Of a stretch of 38,755 nucleotides of DNA, positions 16,104 to 25,530 are shown one piece after another. The notes below the pieces were generated by a model, which was given only the letters and a program-made list of their open reading frames with translations, did not search any database and was not told the DNA's origin. The stretch spans positions 1 through 38,755 of the forward strand of contig JACQBQ010000017.1 of the NCBI GenBank assembly GCA_016201905.1, read 5' to 3'. Position 1 is the stretch's first letter, and every line of letters starts with the position of its first letter. The translations under genes were made by a program, and so were the position numbers. Source of the stretch: Candidatus Melainabacteria bacterium. GTDB lineage: Bacteria; Cyanobacteriota; Vampirovibrionia; 2-02-FULL-35-15.

Positions 16104-17828
16104 ATGACGATTTCAAAATCAATCTTTAGCTATTTGGAAAAACTAAACTATCAATTTCAGGATTTAAGTTTTCGCTTCCCTATTGAAACATTGGATAGTC
16201 TTTTGAAAAACTTTTATAAAGATTATGATGAATCAGCTTTTTTACTTCAGGCTAGTAAAAGCATTCCAAATCTAACGCTAAAGAAAATATCAAAATCATA
16301 CTTGCTTAAAGTACCTGTTCAAAACGGCAGCAATGAGCATTTGTATATTGGAATGTCTGATCTCCTGACATTTTTAGTCTTGTTTGATGAACCTAATCCT
16401 GAAGAGCAAAACATTAGTAAACAGAGGTCGAGATTTTTTCTGACTTTTGATACAGCAGTAATAAACTTGGTTTTTAATTACTTCTACAGGCATTATTGTA
16501 AGTCCCTTACTATTAAAGAAAAGAAGCTGTTAATAAGACTTAAGAACGTTAGAACAAATGCTCTCGATCCAATGTATGTAAGCAAGTTTCAGGAAGCTTT
16601 ATTGATTAATGCTTTGAGTGATAACAATAAGATTAAACAAGCAAAAATTTTAGAAGCAATTTCTTTTACTGATGAATCAGTTCTTATTACCGATCTAGCA
16701 GGTACTGTAAAAGAAACAAATAAGAACTTTGAAAAATACTTTGGAAAGCGCTCAGATATAAATTCAATTAAGGACATATTGCCTCATGACATTGTTGAAT
16801 CTGCAATTTGTGAAACAGCTAAAAAATCTAAGTGGCAGTCTGAAGTTGAATTAGTATTAGATGGGAAAAAATCTGAACTTCTACTTGTCAGCTGCTATCT
16901 GTTTAAAGATGAGTTAGGCAGACCAAATGGTTTTGTTTTTACTTTTAAAAATATAACTGAGCTTAAAAAACTTGATAATTTAAATAAACAGCTCATAAAT
17001 AAGCTGCGTGAAAGGAATGTGCAGCTTACTGAAGTAAATAAGCGGCTTTTAGAAGCTGACAGAATTAAAACTGATTTATTGTCTGTAGTCAGCCATGAGT
17101 TAAAAACGCCAGTTTCAACAATACTGGGATTTAGTGAATTAATTGCAAATAGGCAGCATAATGAGAATACGATTACGCAATATGCAGAACAAATAAATGC
17201 CTCTGCAAAAAACCTGGACAGGCTTATAACTGATTACCTTGATGTTGCATGTAATCAGTTTGGTGCTTCATCTGACAAACTATATACAATGCCATTAAAT
17301 CTTATTGAGTTAATAAGAGTTTGCTTTAAGGAAGAACAGCTTAATTTTAGTGATAAGAGATTTCAGCTTGAACTAAATTGCCTTGGCTATGAACCCGTTG
17401 TTATTACTGAAGCACAAAACATGCAAAAACTATTTGGTAATTTAATAAACAATTCCCTAAAGTACAGCCCAAATGGTGGAAAAGTATCGGTGAAAATTTT
17501 AAATGATGGTGAAAATGTAACTGTTTCAATAAGTGATCAAGGTATAGGCTTGACGATTGAACAAGCAAAACAAGTTTTTGAACCATTCTACAGGGCAGAT
17601 AATTCAATTACAAGGGAGTCTTCAGGGATTGGGCTGGGATTAGCAGTCTGTAAAAAAATAGTTGAGTTATATAAAGGGTCTATTTGGTGTGAACCAGGTG
17701 TTGACCTAGGAACAGTGTTTTATATAACATTGCCTGTTAATCCTAATAAAGTCAAAGCTGAGCAAAAAATTAATGTTGAGAGTAAAGAAATCTCTAAAGT
17801 AGAAGCTGATATAAGGGATAAAAGATAA
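16104..17828 (+). CDS. PAS-domain sensor histidine kinase
   Basis: The 574-residue product has an unrecognised N-terminal domain (1-175), a PAS domain (about 180-290, AISFTDESVLITDLAGTVKETN), a coiled coil, a HisKA dimerisation domain with His331 in SHELKTPVSTILGFSEL, and a HATPase domain with the N box NLINNSLKYSPNGG, G1 SDQGIGL, FEPFYR and G2 GIGLGLAVCKKIVE. It is catalytically complete. No membrane segment is evident, so it should be cytosolic. A highly charged tail follows the kinase domain. No response regulator is adjacent, and the closest gene is the pseudo-phosphatase upstream, which suggests a shared signalling route. The gap of 204 bases (15900-16103) holds only a doubtful 41-codon GTG frame (15913-16038). 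Confidence 0.9.
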   Translation: MTISKSIFSYLEKLNYQFQDLSFRFPIETLDSLLKNFYKDYDESAFLLQASKSIPNLTLKKISKSYLLKVPVQNGSNEHLYIGMSDLLTFLVLFDEPNPEEQNISKQRSRFFLTFDTAVINLVFNYFYRHYCKSLTIKEKKLLIRLKNVRTNALDPMYVSKFQEALLINALSDNNKIKQAKILEAISFTDESVLITDLAGTVKETNKNFEKYFGKRSDINSIKDILPHDIVESAICETAKKSKWQSEVELVLDGKKSELLLVSCYLFKDELGRPNGFVFTFKNITELKKLDNLNKQLINKLRERNVQLTEVNKRLLEADRIKTDLLSVVSHELKTPVSTILGFSELIANRQHNENTITQYAEQINASAKNLDRLITDYLDVACNQFGASSDKLYTMPLNLIELIRVCFKEEQLNFSDKRFQLELNCLGYEPVVITEAQNMQKLFGNLINNSLKYSPNGGKVSVKILNDGENVTVSISDQGIGLTIEQAKQVFEPFYRADNSITRESSGIGLGLAVCKKIVELYKGSIWCEPGVDLGTVFYITLPVNPNKVKAEQKINVESKEISKVEADIRDKR

Positions 17829-17855
17829 ATAAATATTGCGATTGTGTAAAAAACA

Positions 17856-18614
17856 ATGTCAAATATAAATGCCCCTCTTCTTTCAGTTGCAATGATAACT
17901 TTTAATGAAGAACGTATCATTGAGAAAACACTTTCAGCCATTCATAACTGGATTGATCAAATTGTTGTTGTTGATTCTTTGAGCACAGATAAGACTGTCG
18001 ATATATTGGAGTGCTTTAATGTAAGTCTTTATAAAGAGAAGTGGAAGGGCTATTCAGCTCAAAAAAACTTTGCTGTTTCAAAGTGTTCTGGTGAGTGGAT
18101 TTTAGTACTGGATGCTGATGAGGTTGTAAGTAGTTCTCTAAAGGATGAAATTTTAGAGGTAATAAAAAAACCTACTAACTATAATGGGTTTAAAATTAAA
18201 AGAAAGTTTTATGTGGGGAAAAGATGGATACAATACGGAGGTTATTATCCTGATTACCAGCTTAGGCTTTTTAAAAACAATAAAAATGCATATTTTAAAC
18301 AAAGGGAAGTTCATGAAAGTATTGCCTTAGATGAACCAATAGGCTTTTTGAATAATTCAATTGAGCATTATGCTTACGATAATATGAAAAGCTACAAGAA
18401 AGCATTAAAAAAATATGCTCTGCTTGCCAGCAAAGAAATAAAAAATAAAAAGTTTTATGCACCTTCATTAAGAGCTCTTTGGGCATTTATTTTTAGATAT
18501 ATCTTTAGGCTAGGTTTTCTAGAAGGGAAGCTAGGCTTTCAATTATGTGCAGCATACAGTCAGTATGTTTATGAGAAATATAAAGTAGCTAGTGGGAATA
18601 AAAATAAGAAATAA
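17856..18614 (+). CDS. family 2 glycosyltransferase (WaaE/KdtX-like)
   Basis: The 252-residue product starts LSVAMITFNEERIIEKTLSA, has IDQIVVVDSLSTDKTVDI and the metal-binding LDADE near residue 84, then YYPDYQLRLF and REVHESI. This is the pattern of GT2 enzymes that add a sugar, often a heptose or glucose, to the lipopolysaccharide core (WaaE/KdtX type). No membrane segment is clear, and a basic Arg-rich C-terminal part may bind the membrane. It starts 27 bases after the kinase gene and could be in its transcription unit. It ends convergently 12 bases from coaX. LpxC elsewhere in the window fits an LPS-bearing cell. Confidence 0.85.
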   Translation: MSNINAPLLSVAMITFNEERIIEKTLSAIHNWIDQIVVVDSLSTDKTVDILECFNVSLYKEKWKGYSAQKNFAVSKCSGEWILVLDADEVVSSSLKDEILEVIKKPTNYNGFKIKRKFYVGKRWIQYGGYYPDYQLRLFKNNKNAYFKQREVHESIALDEPIGFLNNSIEHYAYDNMKSYKKALKKYALLASKEIKNKKFYAPSLRALWAFIFRYIFRLGFLEGKLGFQLCAAYSQYVYEKYKVASGNKNKK

Positions 18615-18626
18615 ACTTAGAGTTTC

Positions 18627-19403
18627 TTATGAACTATGGACTAAGCTGGATTGATAGCAATGATAAATTCCTTTTATTGTTAAGTGTGGATCGTATAAGT
18701 CACACTTTTTATCTAGAAATCTGGAAATTATTGGCGTATTGCCACCTGTAAAAATTACTTTTGGTTCTGGATGAATTTCTTTTTTAAATAGATTCAAATA
18801 GTAGTCAATTAAAGCTAATTGACCAATGATTACACCATGTAGGATGGCATCTTCAGTATTTTTTGAAATAGGATTAATTTTAGTAATTTTTTGTTCTTTT
18901 GCTAGCTGAACATGAGGCAAAGAAAGTGTTTTACTTGAGATTGCTTTTAATTCAAGCTCACAGCCTGTTTTTATCATACCGCCCAGAAAATTACCATTTT
19001 GATCGCATGCAGTAATAGTAGTGGCAGTACCAAAATCAAAAACGACAACAGGTGTTTTTAAGTTTGGAAAAGACTTTAGAGAAGCTATTAAATTACACAC
19101 ACGATCTATGCCAAGAGTTGAGTAAGTATTTTTAATTATGCTTTGTTTGTTCATATCAATTTCTACAAACCTAATGCTATAGTCTCTGGCAATTGTTTCG
19201 ATTGCTTCGTTTATATGTAATATAGCTCCAGCAATTACTACTGGACAGTTTTGCTTTTTTATATCACTCCATGGCAAAAGGCTAAGCTCAGTATGTCTAT
19301 TTCTCTTATACTCCCCAAGAATATTGCCGTCTTGCATGTAGCACCAATGCACATTAGTGTTACCAACGTCAATTGCTAAAATTTTATTTTGATTTTGAAT
19401 CAT
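18627..19403 (-). CDS. coaX: type III pantothenate kinase
   Basis: CoaX phosphorylates pantothenate, the first step of coenzyme A synthesis, and unlike CoaA is not feedback inhibited. The 258-residue product has the ATP-binding LAIDVGNTNVHW at 9-20, GIDRVCNL, FDFGTATTITACDQNGNFLGG, IKTGCELELKAI and IFTGGNTPII. AAAGGGG lies nine bases before the ATG. It starts 16 bases after the CNNM/CBS gene on the same strand and is probably co-transcribed with it. Confidence 0.95.
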   Translation of the reverse strand: MIQNQNKILAIDVGNTNVHWCYMQDGNILGEYKRNRHTELSLLPWSDIKKQNCPVVIAGAILHINEAIETIARDYSIRFVEIDMNKQSIIKNTYSTLGIDRVCNLIASLKSFPNLKTPVVVFDFGTATTITACDQNGNFLGGMIKTGCELELKAISSKTLSLPHVQLAKEQKITKINPISKNTEDAILHGVIIGQLALIDYYLNLFKKEIHPEPKVIFTGGNTPIISRFLDKKCDLYDPHLTIKGIYHCYQSSLVHSS

Positions 19404-19419
19404 ATATTTATCCCCTTTG

Positions 19420-20814
19420 CTAATTAATAATTGTTGCTATATCTGATTTGTTTTCTTTTTTTTGTTTATTATTATTGTTCTTGTCTTTTTTCTTATTGTT
19501 TTCTTGTTTTATAGCAGACTGAATTTTTTTTAACCTCACTTGTTTAACTCTCTGCTTATCTTTTACTTCTACTTTAAGTATATAACCATTATTTTCAACC
19601 TCGTCACCTACATTTGGTTCTTTCCCTATTAGACCAAAGGTAAATCCCCCAATTGTATCGTAGTGTTCCTTGGAAAACCTGGTCCCAAGCTTTTCGTTTA
19701 TTTCGTCGATTGGAAGTTTTCCGTCAAGCAAAATATCACTGTTTGGTAAAACCTGTATAGGCTCTAAATCCGTATCGAATTCATCCGGAATTTCACCTAC
19801 AATTTCTTCTACGATATCTTCTATGGTTACTAGCCCTGATGTTCCACCAAACTCATCGATTACAATTGCAAGCTGTAGTGATTTTCTTTTTAATTCAGTT
19901 AACAAATCATCAATTGGTTTGCTTTCAGGTACTTTAATTACTGCTTTAGCAATTTCTTTAACTGGTTTTTGATCATTGCCAAGCTGTATTTGTTCGAGTA
20001 AATCTCTTGTAGTAATGACACCGGTTATATTGTCGATTGAACCCTCGTAAATAGGAACCCTTGAATGTTTTGATTCAATTATAAATTTGATTGCATCCTC
20101 AAGATGTTCATTTGCCTCAATACAAGCTATATCAGTTCTGGGTGTCATTATTTCTCTGGCTACGGTATCTGGGAAATCAAAAATATTTGTAATCATTTCT
20201 TTTTCTGATTCTTCAAGCACTCCTTCTTCCTGACTGACATTTAGTAACATTTTTAATTCATCTTCAGTGTAAACAAATGTGGTTCTTAAATCGGTAATCC
20301 CAAAAAGCCTTAAAATGCTTGAAGCAGAAAGATTTAAAAACCATACAAGTGGACTGGTGAGAAACTTAAAAATCTCAAGAGGCCATATTAGAAAAAAGAC
20401 AGTCCTTTCAGGGTTTACAAATGCAACTGTTTTTGGAATAATCTCACCAATTACAACATGAAAATAAGTTACTATAAGCAGCGCTACGGGCAGGGCGACA
20501 GTATAGTCAGCGATAGTAATAAAAGAGGGTGAAACCAATAAGCTAATGTATGGAAGAATTAATTTTGCAATAGTAAGTTCTGCTATAGCACCTAAAGTTA
20601 AACTGCTTATTGTAATTCCAACCTGTGCTGCTGAAATATAACTGTCAATTTTATTCAATGCATTTAAAGTAAGTGCAGCAGCTTTATGACCTTCCTTAAC
20701 TCTTTGTTCTATTCTTGTTCGGTTAACCCTAGCCAGTGCAAATTCCACTGCTACAAAGAGACCATTTAGCAGGATTAAAAATAAGCCTACTGAGATACCA
20801 ATTATTGAATCCAT
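19420..20814 (-). CDS. CNNM/CBS-domain CorC-HlyC family membrane protein
   Basis: The 464-residue product has an N-terminal CNNM domain with about four membrane segments (1-160: SVGLFLILLNGLFVAVEFALARVNRTRIEQ, HVVIGEIIPKTVAF), two CBS motifs (about 205-325, including REIMTPRTDIACIE, SRVPIYEGSIDNITGVI and LAIVIDEFGGTSGLVTIEDIVEEIVGEI) and a CorC_HlyC domain (340-420). The family is linked to magnesium or cobalt export; 'hemolysin' is a historic name. The tail after 430 is low-complexity Lys/Asn (DKNNNNKQKKENK). coaX follows 16 bases later. Confidence 0.92.
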   Translation of the reverse strand: MDSIIGISVGLFLILLNGLFVAVEFALARVNRTRIEQRVKEGHKAAALTLNALNKIDSYISAAQVGITISSLTLGAIAELTIAKLILPYISLLVSPSFITIADYTVALPVALLIVTYFHVVIGEIIPKTVAFVNPERTVFFLIWPLEIFKFLTSPLVWFLNLSASSILRLFGITDLRTTFVYTEDELKMLLNVSQEEGVLEESEKEMITNIFDFPDTVAREIMTPRTDIACIEANEHLEDAIKFIIESKHSRVPIYEGSIDNITGVITTRDLLEQIQLGNDQKPVKEIAKAVIKVPESKPIDDLLTELKRKSLQLAIVIDEFGGTSGLVTIEDIVEEIVGEIPDEFDTDLEPIQVLPNSDILLDGKLPIDEINEKLGTRFSKEHYDTIGGFTFGLIGKEPNVGDEVENNGYILKVEVKDKQRVKQVRLKKIQSAIKQENNKKKDKNNNNKQKKENKSDIATIIN

Positions 20815-21129
20815 AGCCTATAAAGCCTTCCACCTGAAGGAGTTAAGTGTCTTCGGTTTTGTGTGTTTGAATTCCTGATTTTAGGGGTGCTACTCAATTG
20901 AGATTTAAGTAAATAAAGATATTAGCATATAGCAATATACCCAGCAGAAATTAAAGATAGGGCTATCACGTTAAGATTAGTATTATTTTAATAAAGCTAA
21001 ATTAACCTTAATCAAATACACTTCATTTTATATATTGTTAAGAAAGCATAATCTAATATGACAATTTTTTGAAAAAATAGCGACTGTAAATAATAGTTTT
21101 TAGCTCAGTGTATTTTCTTTTTGATTTAA
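20815..21129. other. 315-base gap without a gene
   Basis: This AT-rich stretch lies between sucD (ending) and the CNNM gene (starting), both on the minus strand. It must hold the promoter of the CNNM-coaX unit and the end of the sucCD transcript. I see a perfect 10-base palindrome, CTCAATTGAG at 20893-20902, but no frame and no clear terminator. Confidence 0.6.
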
Positions 21130-22014
21130 TTAAACTTTCGCTGGTACTTTCAGGGCTTTTTTGATCAAGTCCACAACTTGACTTGGAATATCTGCTACTT
21201 CTACATTTGCATCTTTAAATGCTTTTACTTTAGATTCTGCAGTTCCTTTTCCACCTGAAATAATAGCGCCGGCATGTCCCATTCTTTTTCCTGGTGGTGC
21301 TGTACGTCCAGCTATGTAAGCTACAACAGGTTTTTTAATTTCTCTTTTAATAAGTTCTGCTGCTTCTTCTTCTGCAGTGCCTCCTATTTCTCCAATTAGA
21401 ACTATTGCTTCTGTGTCTTTGTCGGCATTGAAAAGTTTTAAGCACTCTATAAACCCAAGTCCTATAACAGGATCCCCGCCTATGCCTATACAAGTGGACT
21501 GCCCGATTCCGGCATTTGTAAGTGCAAGTGCTATTTCATAAGTAAGTGTTCCGCTTCTGCTTATCATTCCTACTTTGCCCGGTTTATAAATAATTCCTGG
21601 ATGAATACCAATTAAACATTCACCGGGAGTAATTATTCCAGGACAATTTGGACCGATTACTTTTACCCCAAGCTCAGTTGCATGCCTTATAATTTTTACT
21701 TCATCGTGTGGTGGTATGCCTTCAGTAATAATTACCACAAGTTCCATTCCTGCATCAAATGCTTCATATGCTGCATCAAGGACATGGTATGCAGGTACAA
21801 AAATACAGCTTACTGTAGCACCTGTTTTTTCTTTGGCTTCTAGTACTGTATCGTAAACTTTTACTCCAGAAATTTCTTGTCCCTTTTTTCCTGGTGTTAC
21901 ACCAGCCACTATTTTTGTGCCGTATTTAATCATATGAGTAGAGTGAGTCTTACCCATGTTTCCAGTGATTCCTTGAACGATTATTTTTGTCTCTTTATTT
22001 ATAAGTACGGTCAT
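21130..22014 (-). CDS. sucD: succinate--CoA ligase, alpha subunit
   Basis: SucD, with SucC, interconverts succinyl-CoA and succinate with ATP or GTP formation in the TCA cycle. The 294-residue product begins with the CoA-binding [13 protein letters not shown] and carries [21 protein letters not shown] and the phosphorylated His247 in [21 protein letters not shown] lies ahead of the ATG. It follows sucC by 55 bases that hold a short hairpin repeat. Confidence 0.97.
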   Translation of the reverse strand: MTVLINKETKIIVQGITGNMGKTHSTHMIKYGTKIVAGVTPGKKGQEISGVKVYDTVLEAKEKTGATVSCIFVPAYHVLDAAYEAFDAGMELVVIITEGIPPHDEVKIIRHATELGVKVIGPNCPGIITPGECLIGIHPGIIYKPGKVGMISRSGTLTYEIALALTNAGIGQSTCIGIGGDPVIGLGFIECLKLFNADKDTEAIVLIGEIGGTAEEEAAELIKREIKKPVVAYIAGRTAPPGKRMGHAGAIISGGKGTAESKVKAFKDANVEVADIPSQVVDLIKKALKVPAKV

Positions 22015-22034
22015 TTATCTTGTCTCCGTTATTT

Positions 22035-22059
22035 GGGCAGGTCTTGGCCTGCCTCTACA
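22035..22059. repeat. short hairpin repeat, family C copy 2
   Basis: GGCAGG (22036-22041) pairs with CCTGCC (22048-22053), with CTCTACA on one side. Read on the minus strand it is TGTAGAGGCAGG...CCTGCCC, the same layout as TGTAGGGGCACC...GGTGCCC at 8463-8487 with a changed inner stem. Both copies lie in the short gap between two genes of one operon (nuoL-nuoM and sucC-sucD). Confidence 0.65.
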
Positions 22060-22069
22060 GTCTTTATTC

Positions 22070-23182
22070 CTAGACTTTACTACCTAATGTAACTGCTTCC
22101 TTTACAGCCATATTTAAATCATCAATAGATTTAATCCCTGTTCCTTTCATGATTTCTGCAGCTTTGTCCTGGTTATTTCCAAGAAGCCTTACTACTAATT
22201 TTCTGTCTGGATTTTCTTGTGCAAAGTTTTTAAGTGCTTTTGCTACTTCATCACATGCTGTAATTCCACCTAAAATGTTTATAAGGATTACTTTTACGCT
22301 TGGATTATCAGCGACAAGCTTTAGGGCTCTTTTTACACGACCTTCATCAGCACCACCACCTACATCTAAAAAGTTTGCCGGTTCACCACCGTGTTTTTTA
22401 ACTAGGTCCATCGTTGCCATAGTAAGTCCAGCACCATTACAAATAATCCCAATCTTTCCACTGAGTTCTACTAAATTTAGCCCAGCAACTTTTGCTTTTA
22501 ATTCTCTTTCACTTATATCTGTCATGTGGTTTATTTCCCATCCTTGAAAAAATGGCTGCCGGTCTATGGCATCGTCATTTACTGTCATTTTTCCATCAAG
22601 TGCAAGTATTCTTCCATCCTTTGTAAAAACAAGAGGATTAATTTCAGCTAAATCCAAATCGTGGCTTTCATATAGAAAATAAAGTTTGTTAATCATGTCA
22701 GCAACCATTGCTAGTTTGTTTTGTTCAAATCCCATTTTTGCAGCAAGTTTTCTTCCAAGGTATGGTTTATATTCATCTTTGACCGGAATGATTTTTACTG
22801 ATGATGATGATTCAATTTCAATACCGCCTTCAGATGAACCAAGAAGTATATGGCATTTTTTTGTTCTGTCCAAAGTTATTGCTATATATAATTCTTTTTC
22901 GATTTCTGTTTTTGGTTCTATTAATAAACAACTTGTTTTAATCCCATTTATTTCCAGCTTTAAAAGTTTTTTTGCTATTTCATATGCTTCGTCAGAATTA
23001 TTTGCAAACTTTACACCACCTGCTTTTCCCCGGCCACCAGTCTGTACCTGACACTTAATTACAACTGGATAATTTACTTTCAGATTGAATACTTCTTCAG
23101 CAACTTTTACTATTTTGCCTTGGGGTACTGGTATATCTACAGAACCCATTATTGTTTTTGCTTCGTATTCAAATAACTTCAT
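22070..23182 (-). CDS. sucC: succinate--CoA ligase, beta subunit
   Basis: SucC supplies the nucleotide-binding ATP-grasp domain of succinyl-CoA synthetase. The 370-residue product starts MKLFEYEAKTIMGSVDIPVPQG and has VQTGGRGKAGGVKF, DLAEINPLVFTKDGRILALDGKM, and the C-terminal CoA-ligase part with GIICNGAGLTMATMDL, FLDVGGGADEGRV and INILGGITACDEVA. It is slightly shorter than the common 385-400 residues but no domain is missing. sucD follows. No strong ribosome binding site is seen. Confidence 0.96.
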   Translation of the reverse strand: MKLFEYEAKTIMGSVDIPVPQGKIVKVAEEVFNLKVNYPVVIKCQVQTGGRGKAGGVKFANNSDEAYEIAKKLLKLEINGIKTSCLLIEPKTEIEKELYIAITLDRTKKCHILLGSSEGGIEIESSSSVKIIPVKDEYKPYLGRKLAAKMGFEQNKLAMVADMINKLYFLYESHDLDLAEINPLVFTKDGRILALDGKMTVNDDAIDRQPFFQGWEINHMTDISERELKAKVAGLNLVELSGKIGIICNGAGLTMATMDLVKKHGGEPANFLDVGGGADEGRVKRALKLVADNPSVKVILINILGGITACDEVAKALKNFAQENPDRKLVVRLLGNNQDKAAEIMKGTGIKSIDDLNMAVKEAVTLGSKV

Positions 23183-23397
23183 GATTTGGTTTTTAGGTTA
23201 AGGACTTTCTTAGTTAGAAGAACTATTTTATCTTGGTTATTTTAAATTTTGAGGAATTTATACTAAAAAAGACAAGACTTTATAATTTTAGAAATTCTAA
23301 ATATGTAAATGACAGGGTTATCATGAAATTGATAAACTACAAAGGTTAAGAAGAAGCCATATCAAAGTTAAATTCCAGTTTAATTATTAAGGAAAGA

Positions 23398-23429
23398 TTG
23401 ACTTGTCATTAAGAAATCGTGAATAATCG
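23398..23429 (+). promoter_or_regulatory. sigma-70-like promoter
   Basis: TTGACT (23398-23403) and AATAAT (23422-23427) are separated by 18 bases, each one base from consensus. Transcription would begin near 23434, directly before the hairpin at 23440-23487 and about 100 bases before the 558-residue gene. Confidence 0.5.
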
Positions 23430-23439
23430 AATTAAATGT

Positions 23440-23487
23440 CTTGCTAGTTTTATTGAATTGTTTCAATAGCTAATTAGCAGGTCTTTT
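23440..23487 (+). terminator. possible attenuator hairpin with U-run
   Basis: CTTGCTA (23440-23446) pairs with TAGCAGG (23475-23481, one G-T pair). Inside it ATTGAA pairs with TTCAAT, and TCTTTTT follows. The predicted promoter lies only a few bases upstream, so transcripts could end after about 50 nt unless read-through occurs. It may regulate the downstream gene or release a short RNA. Confidence 0.45.
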
Positions 23488-23535
23488 TAATATAACAGGC
23501 CAATTTTTTAAGTAAAAATATAGTTCAAATAAAAA

Positions 23536-25212
23536 ATGAAAACTAATCCAGTAAACAATGGGCAGATAGCTGTGATTAATCCAGCTCTTCCTATAGAAAA
23601 GCCGCAGAGATCATTTACACACAGTGGTGATAAATGGGCAATTGCAAATGCAAGAACTGGAGAAAGAACATCAAATTATATATGGCTTTCAGCTGTAAGT
23701 GATTTATTTAAGAACTATATTGATGCTTTCATTAATGATGGATCAAGTATCTTTGTCACTGGCTTTAGAAATATGTTTGGAGCAGTTGCTGACTTTTTAG
23801 TAGGTAAGCGTGATCAGGAAATGTATGATGAAGTTTATTCTACAGGTGTAGATAAATATTCTGAAGGAAGGCTTACAGAAGACCTTTTGCAAGATCAAAA
23901 TAGCCTTAGAGCTGAAATTCCTGTAGCTGATGATTTTGAAGAAGATGTAACCAGGTTTAAAGATAATGGAGTGATTAAAAAACTTTGGCTCTGGGCGGCA
24001 CAAACATCTAAGCTAAAACCATTTGTTTACCCTTTAGCTGCAGCTCTGGGCGGACGTTTTATAAATCTTGGTATGCTTGCACTTGATTCAACAGCAATGG
24101 CTCTCTGGAGAGGAAGATTTATAGATAGTGGACTTTATACAAATGCCACAAAGGACTTATTAGAACTCGGAACTTCTATATTTAATAGTGAAGCAAGAAA
24201 AAATAAAATTAGTGAGCTTGATACTTTAGCAAGAAAATACTTTTCAAATTCAGATTTGGAAAATAAGGGTGAGATCCTGAAGAAATCAGGATTGAGATTA
24301 TATTTTTCAATGCTAAAGCATATGCAAACGCAACACTTAAAAGATGCCAGGGAGCCTGAAGGTGCTCTTAAAAGGAAAATCGATGCTAAGTATCTGAAGG
24401 AGACAAATGAAAAAGAAAGAGGAGAAGATCCCTCTAAGTCATTTGGACAAGGATTTGCAGACCCTAAATCAGACCAAGATAAAAAATACCAAAGGTTTTC
24501 ATCAATAGCTGATTTTATTGGACCATCTTTTGGTGCTCTTGGAATTGCTATTACTGGGGTTTTTACACCATTGAAAGCTATTGTAGATTTAGCAGGTATT
24601 CAGAGCAGATGGATTGATGCGGTTTCTGCCTCAAGGAAAGGTTTATCAATGGTATATTACTTTTTTAAAATAATGCTTCCTGAATTGATGCAAAGTAAAA
24701 CTGATAATCTAAATGAATTAATAAAAAATGGTACGGCAACCAAAGCTACAAAAATGTTGTATGAAGTTAGAAAAACCAGAAGTACTAATGCATGGATGAT
24801 GATAGTAAATGGTTTTGCTAATATTGTTGAACCATATTTCCATCTAAAACAATCTGATAGCAGAGCATTTAAATTTGTAAAAGGATGCCTTGTTGACTTT
24901 GCAAATTCATTCTTACTAAACGGCTTCTCAGCAAGAAGAGCATGTCTTGGAAAAATGCAGTATTTATATTCGACAGTTAGTGAAGCATTAGGTAAAAATG
25001 GTGTTTTAGATGTTAGAGAAGAAGATTTCCAAAACATCAATGATAAAACCTTTGAAGAAGCCCTCCAGAGAAAAGCTGGATTACAACCTGATACTAGTGA
25101 AAACACTGAGGCAACTATACTGGCTAAAGCAAATAAGGTTGTAAATGGTTTTAAGAGCAGCTTAGGTTTTGAGACAACTTTAAGTAATTTAAAATTAGAT
25201 ACTGGTACTTAG
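23536..25212 (+). CDS. large hypothetical protein, 558 residues
   Basis: The 558-residue product is not recognised. Predicted features are mostly helical and amphipathic: a hydrophobic stretch FVYPLAAALGGRFINLGMLAL (about 163-183), a charged middle (about 250-325: KRKIDAKYLKETNEKERGEDPSK), and a second hydrophobic stretch DFIGPSFGALGIAITGVFTP (about 332-351). There is no N-terminal signal peptide. It begins MKTNPVNNGQIAVINPALP, and the next gene also begins MKTN. No Shine-Dalgarno is seen before the ATG. The long hydrophobic but non-canonical segments suggest membrane association or a pore/lipid-binding fold, but nothing more can be said. Confidence 0.7.
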   Translation: MKTNPVNNGQIAVINPALPIEKPQRSFTHSGDKWAIANARTGERTSNYIWLSAVSDLFKNYIDAFINDGSSIFVTGFRNMFGAVADFLVGKRDQEMYDEVYSTGVDKYSEGRLTEDLLQDQNSLRAEIPVADDFEEDVTRFKDNGVIKKLWLWAAQTSKLKPFVYPLAAALGGRFINLGMLALDSTAMALWRGRFIDSGLYTNATKDLLELGTSIFNSEARKNKISELDTLARKYFSNSDLENKGEILKKSGLRLYFSMLKHMQTQHLKDAREPEGALKRKIDAKYLKETNEKERGEDPSKSFGQGFADPKSDQDKKYQRFSSIADFIGPSFGALGIAITGVFTPLKAIVDLAGIQSRWIDAVSASRKGLSMVYYFFKIMLPELMQSKTDNLNELIKNGTATKATKMLYEVRKTRSTNAWMMIVNGFANIVEPYFHLKQSDSRAFKFVKGCLVDFANSFLLNGFSARRACLGKMQYLYSTVSEALGKNGVLDVREEDFQNINDKTFEEALQRKAGLQPDTSENTEATILAKANKVVNGFKSSLGFETTLSNLKLDTGT

Positions 25213-25530
25213 TCTTAATGTAAAATGTAAGATGAAAGTTATATATTAAGCAATACATATACTAAGCTTAGTGTAATTTAATTTTCATACACTTTTATTT
25301 TAATCTAACGAAAAAATCTCTGTGAATATAAAATAGATTTAATGTTTTAACTTAACTATTAAAATATTTAATCTTCATGTTTATGTTTTAGATTTCAACA
25401 TGCTTACTTTGATAAATTAACCGTTGGTACACCAATGGTGGTGTACCTGAAAAATAAAGCCTCTATATATCTAACTGTAAATTCTGACTCATTGGTCATA
25501 AAGTTTGAAAAAACTAGGACTAAAACTTAG
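25213..25530. other. 318-base gap with one strong hairpin
   Basis: AT-rich non-coding sequence lies between the 558- and 235-residue genes. It has no frame of note. Its only marked structure is the 22-base palindrome at 25426-25447. Confidence 0.6.
25426..25447. repeat. perfect 9-base hairpin
   Basis: GGTACACCA (25426-25434) pairs perfectly with TGGTGTACC (25439-25447) over an ATGG loop. No U-run follows on either strand, so it is not a simple terminator. It may be another short palindromic repeat like family C, or an operator for a dimeric regulator acting on the 235-residue gene. Confidence 0.65.

Larger units (their letters stand above)
23183..23535. other. 353-base gap with divergent promoters
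   Basis: The gap separates the divergent sucC and the 558-residue gene. No frame of note is present. It holds a sigma-70-like promoter and a hairpin with a U-run on the plus strand, annotated separately, and an AT-rich zone that should carry the sucCD promoter. Confidence 0.6.
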
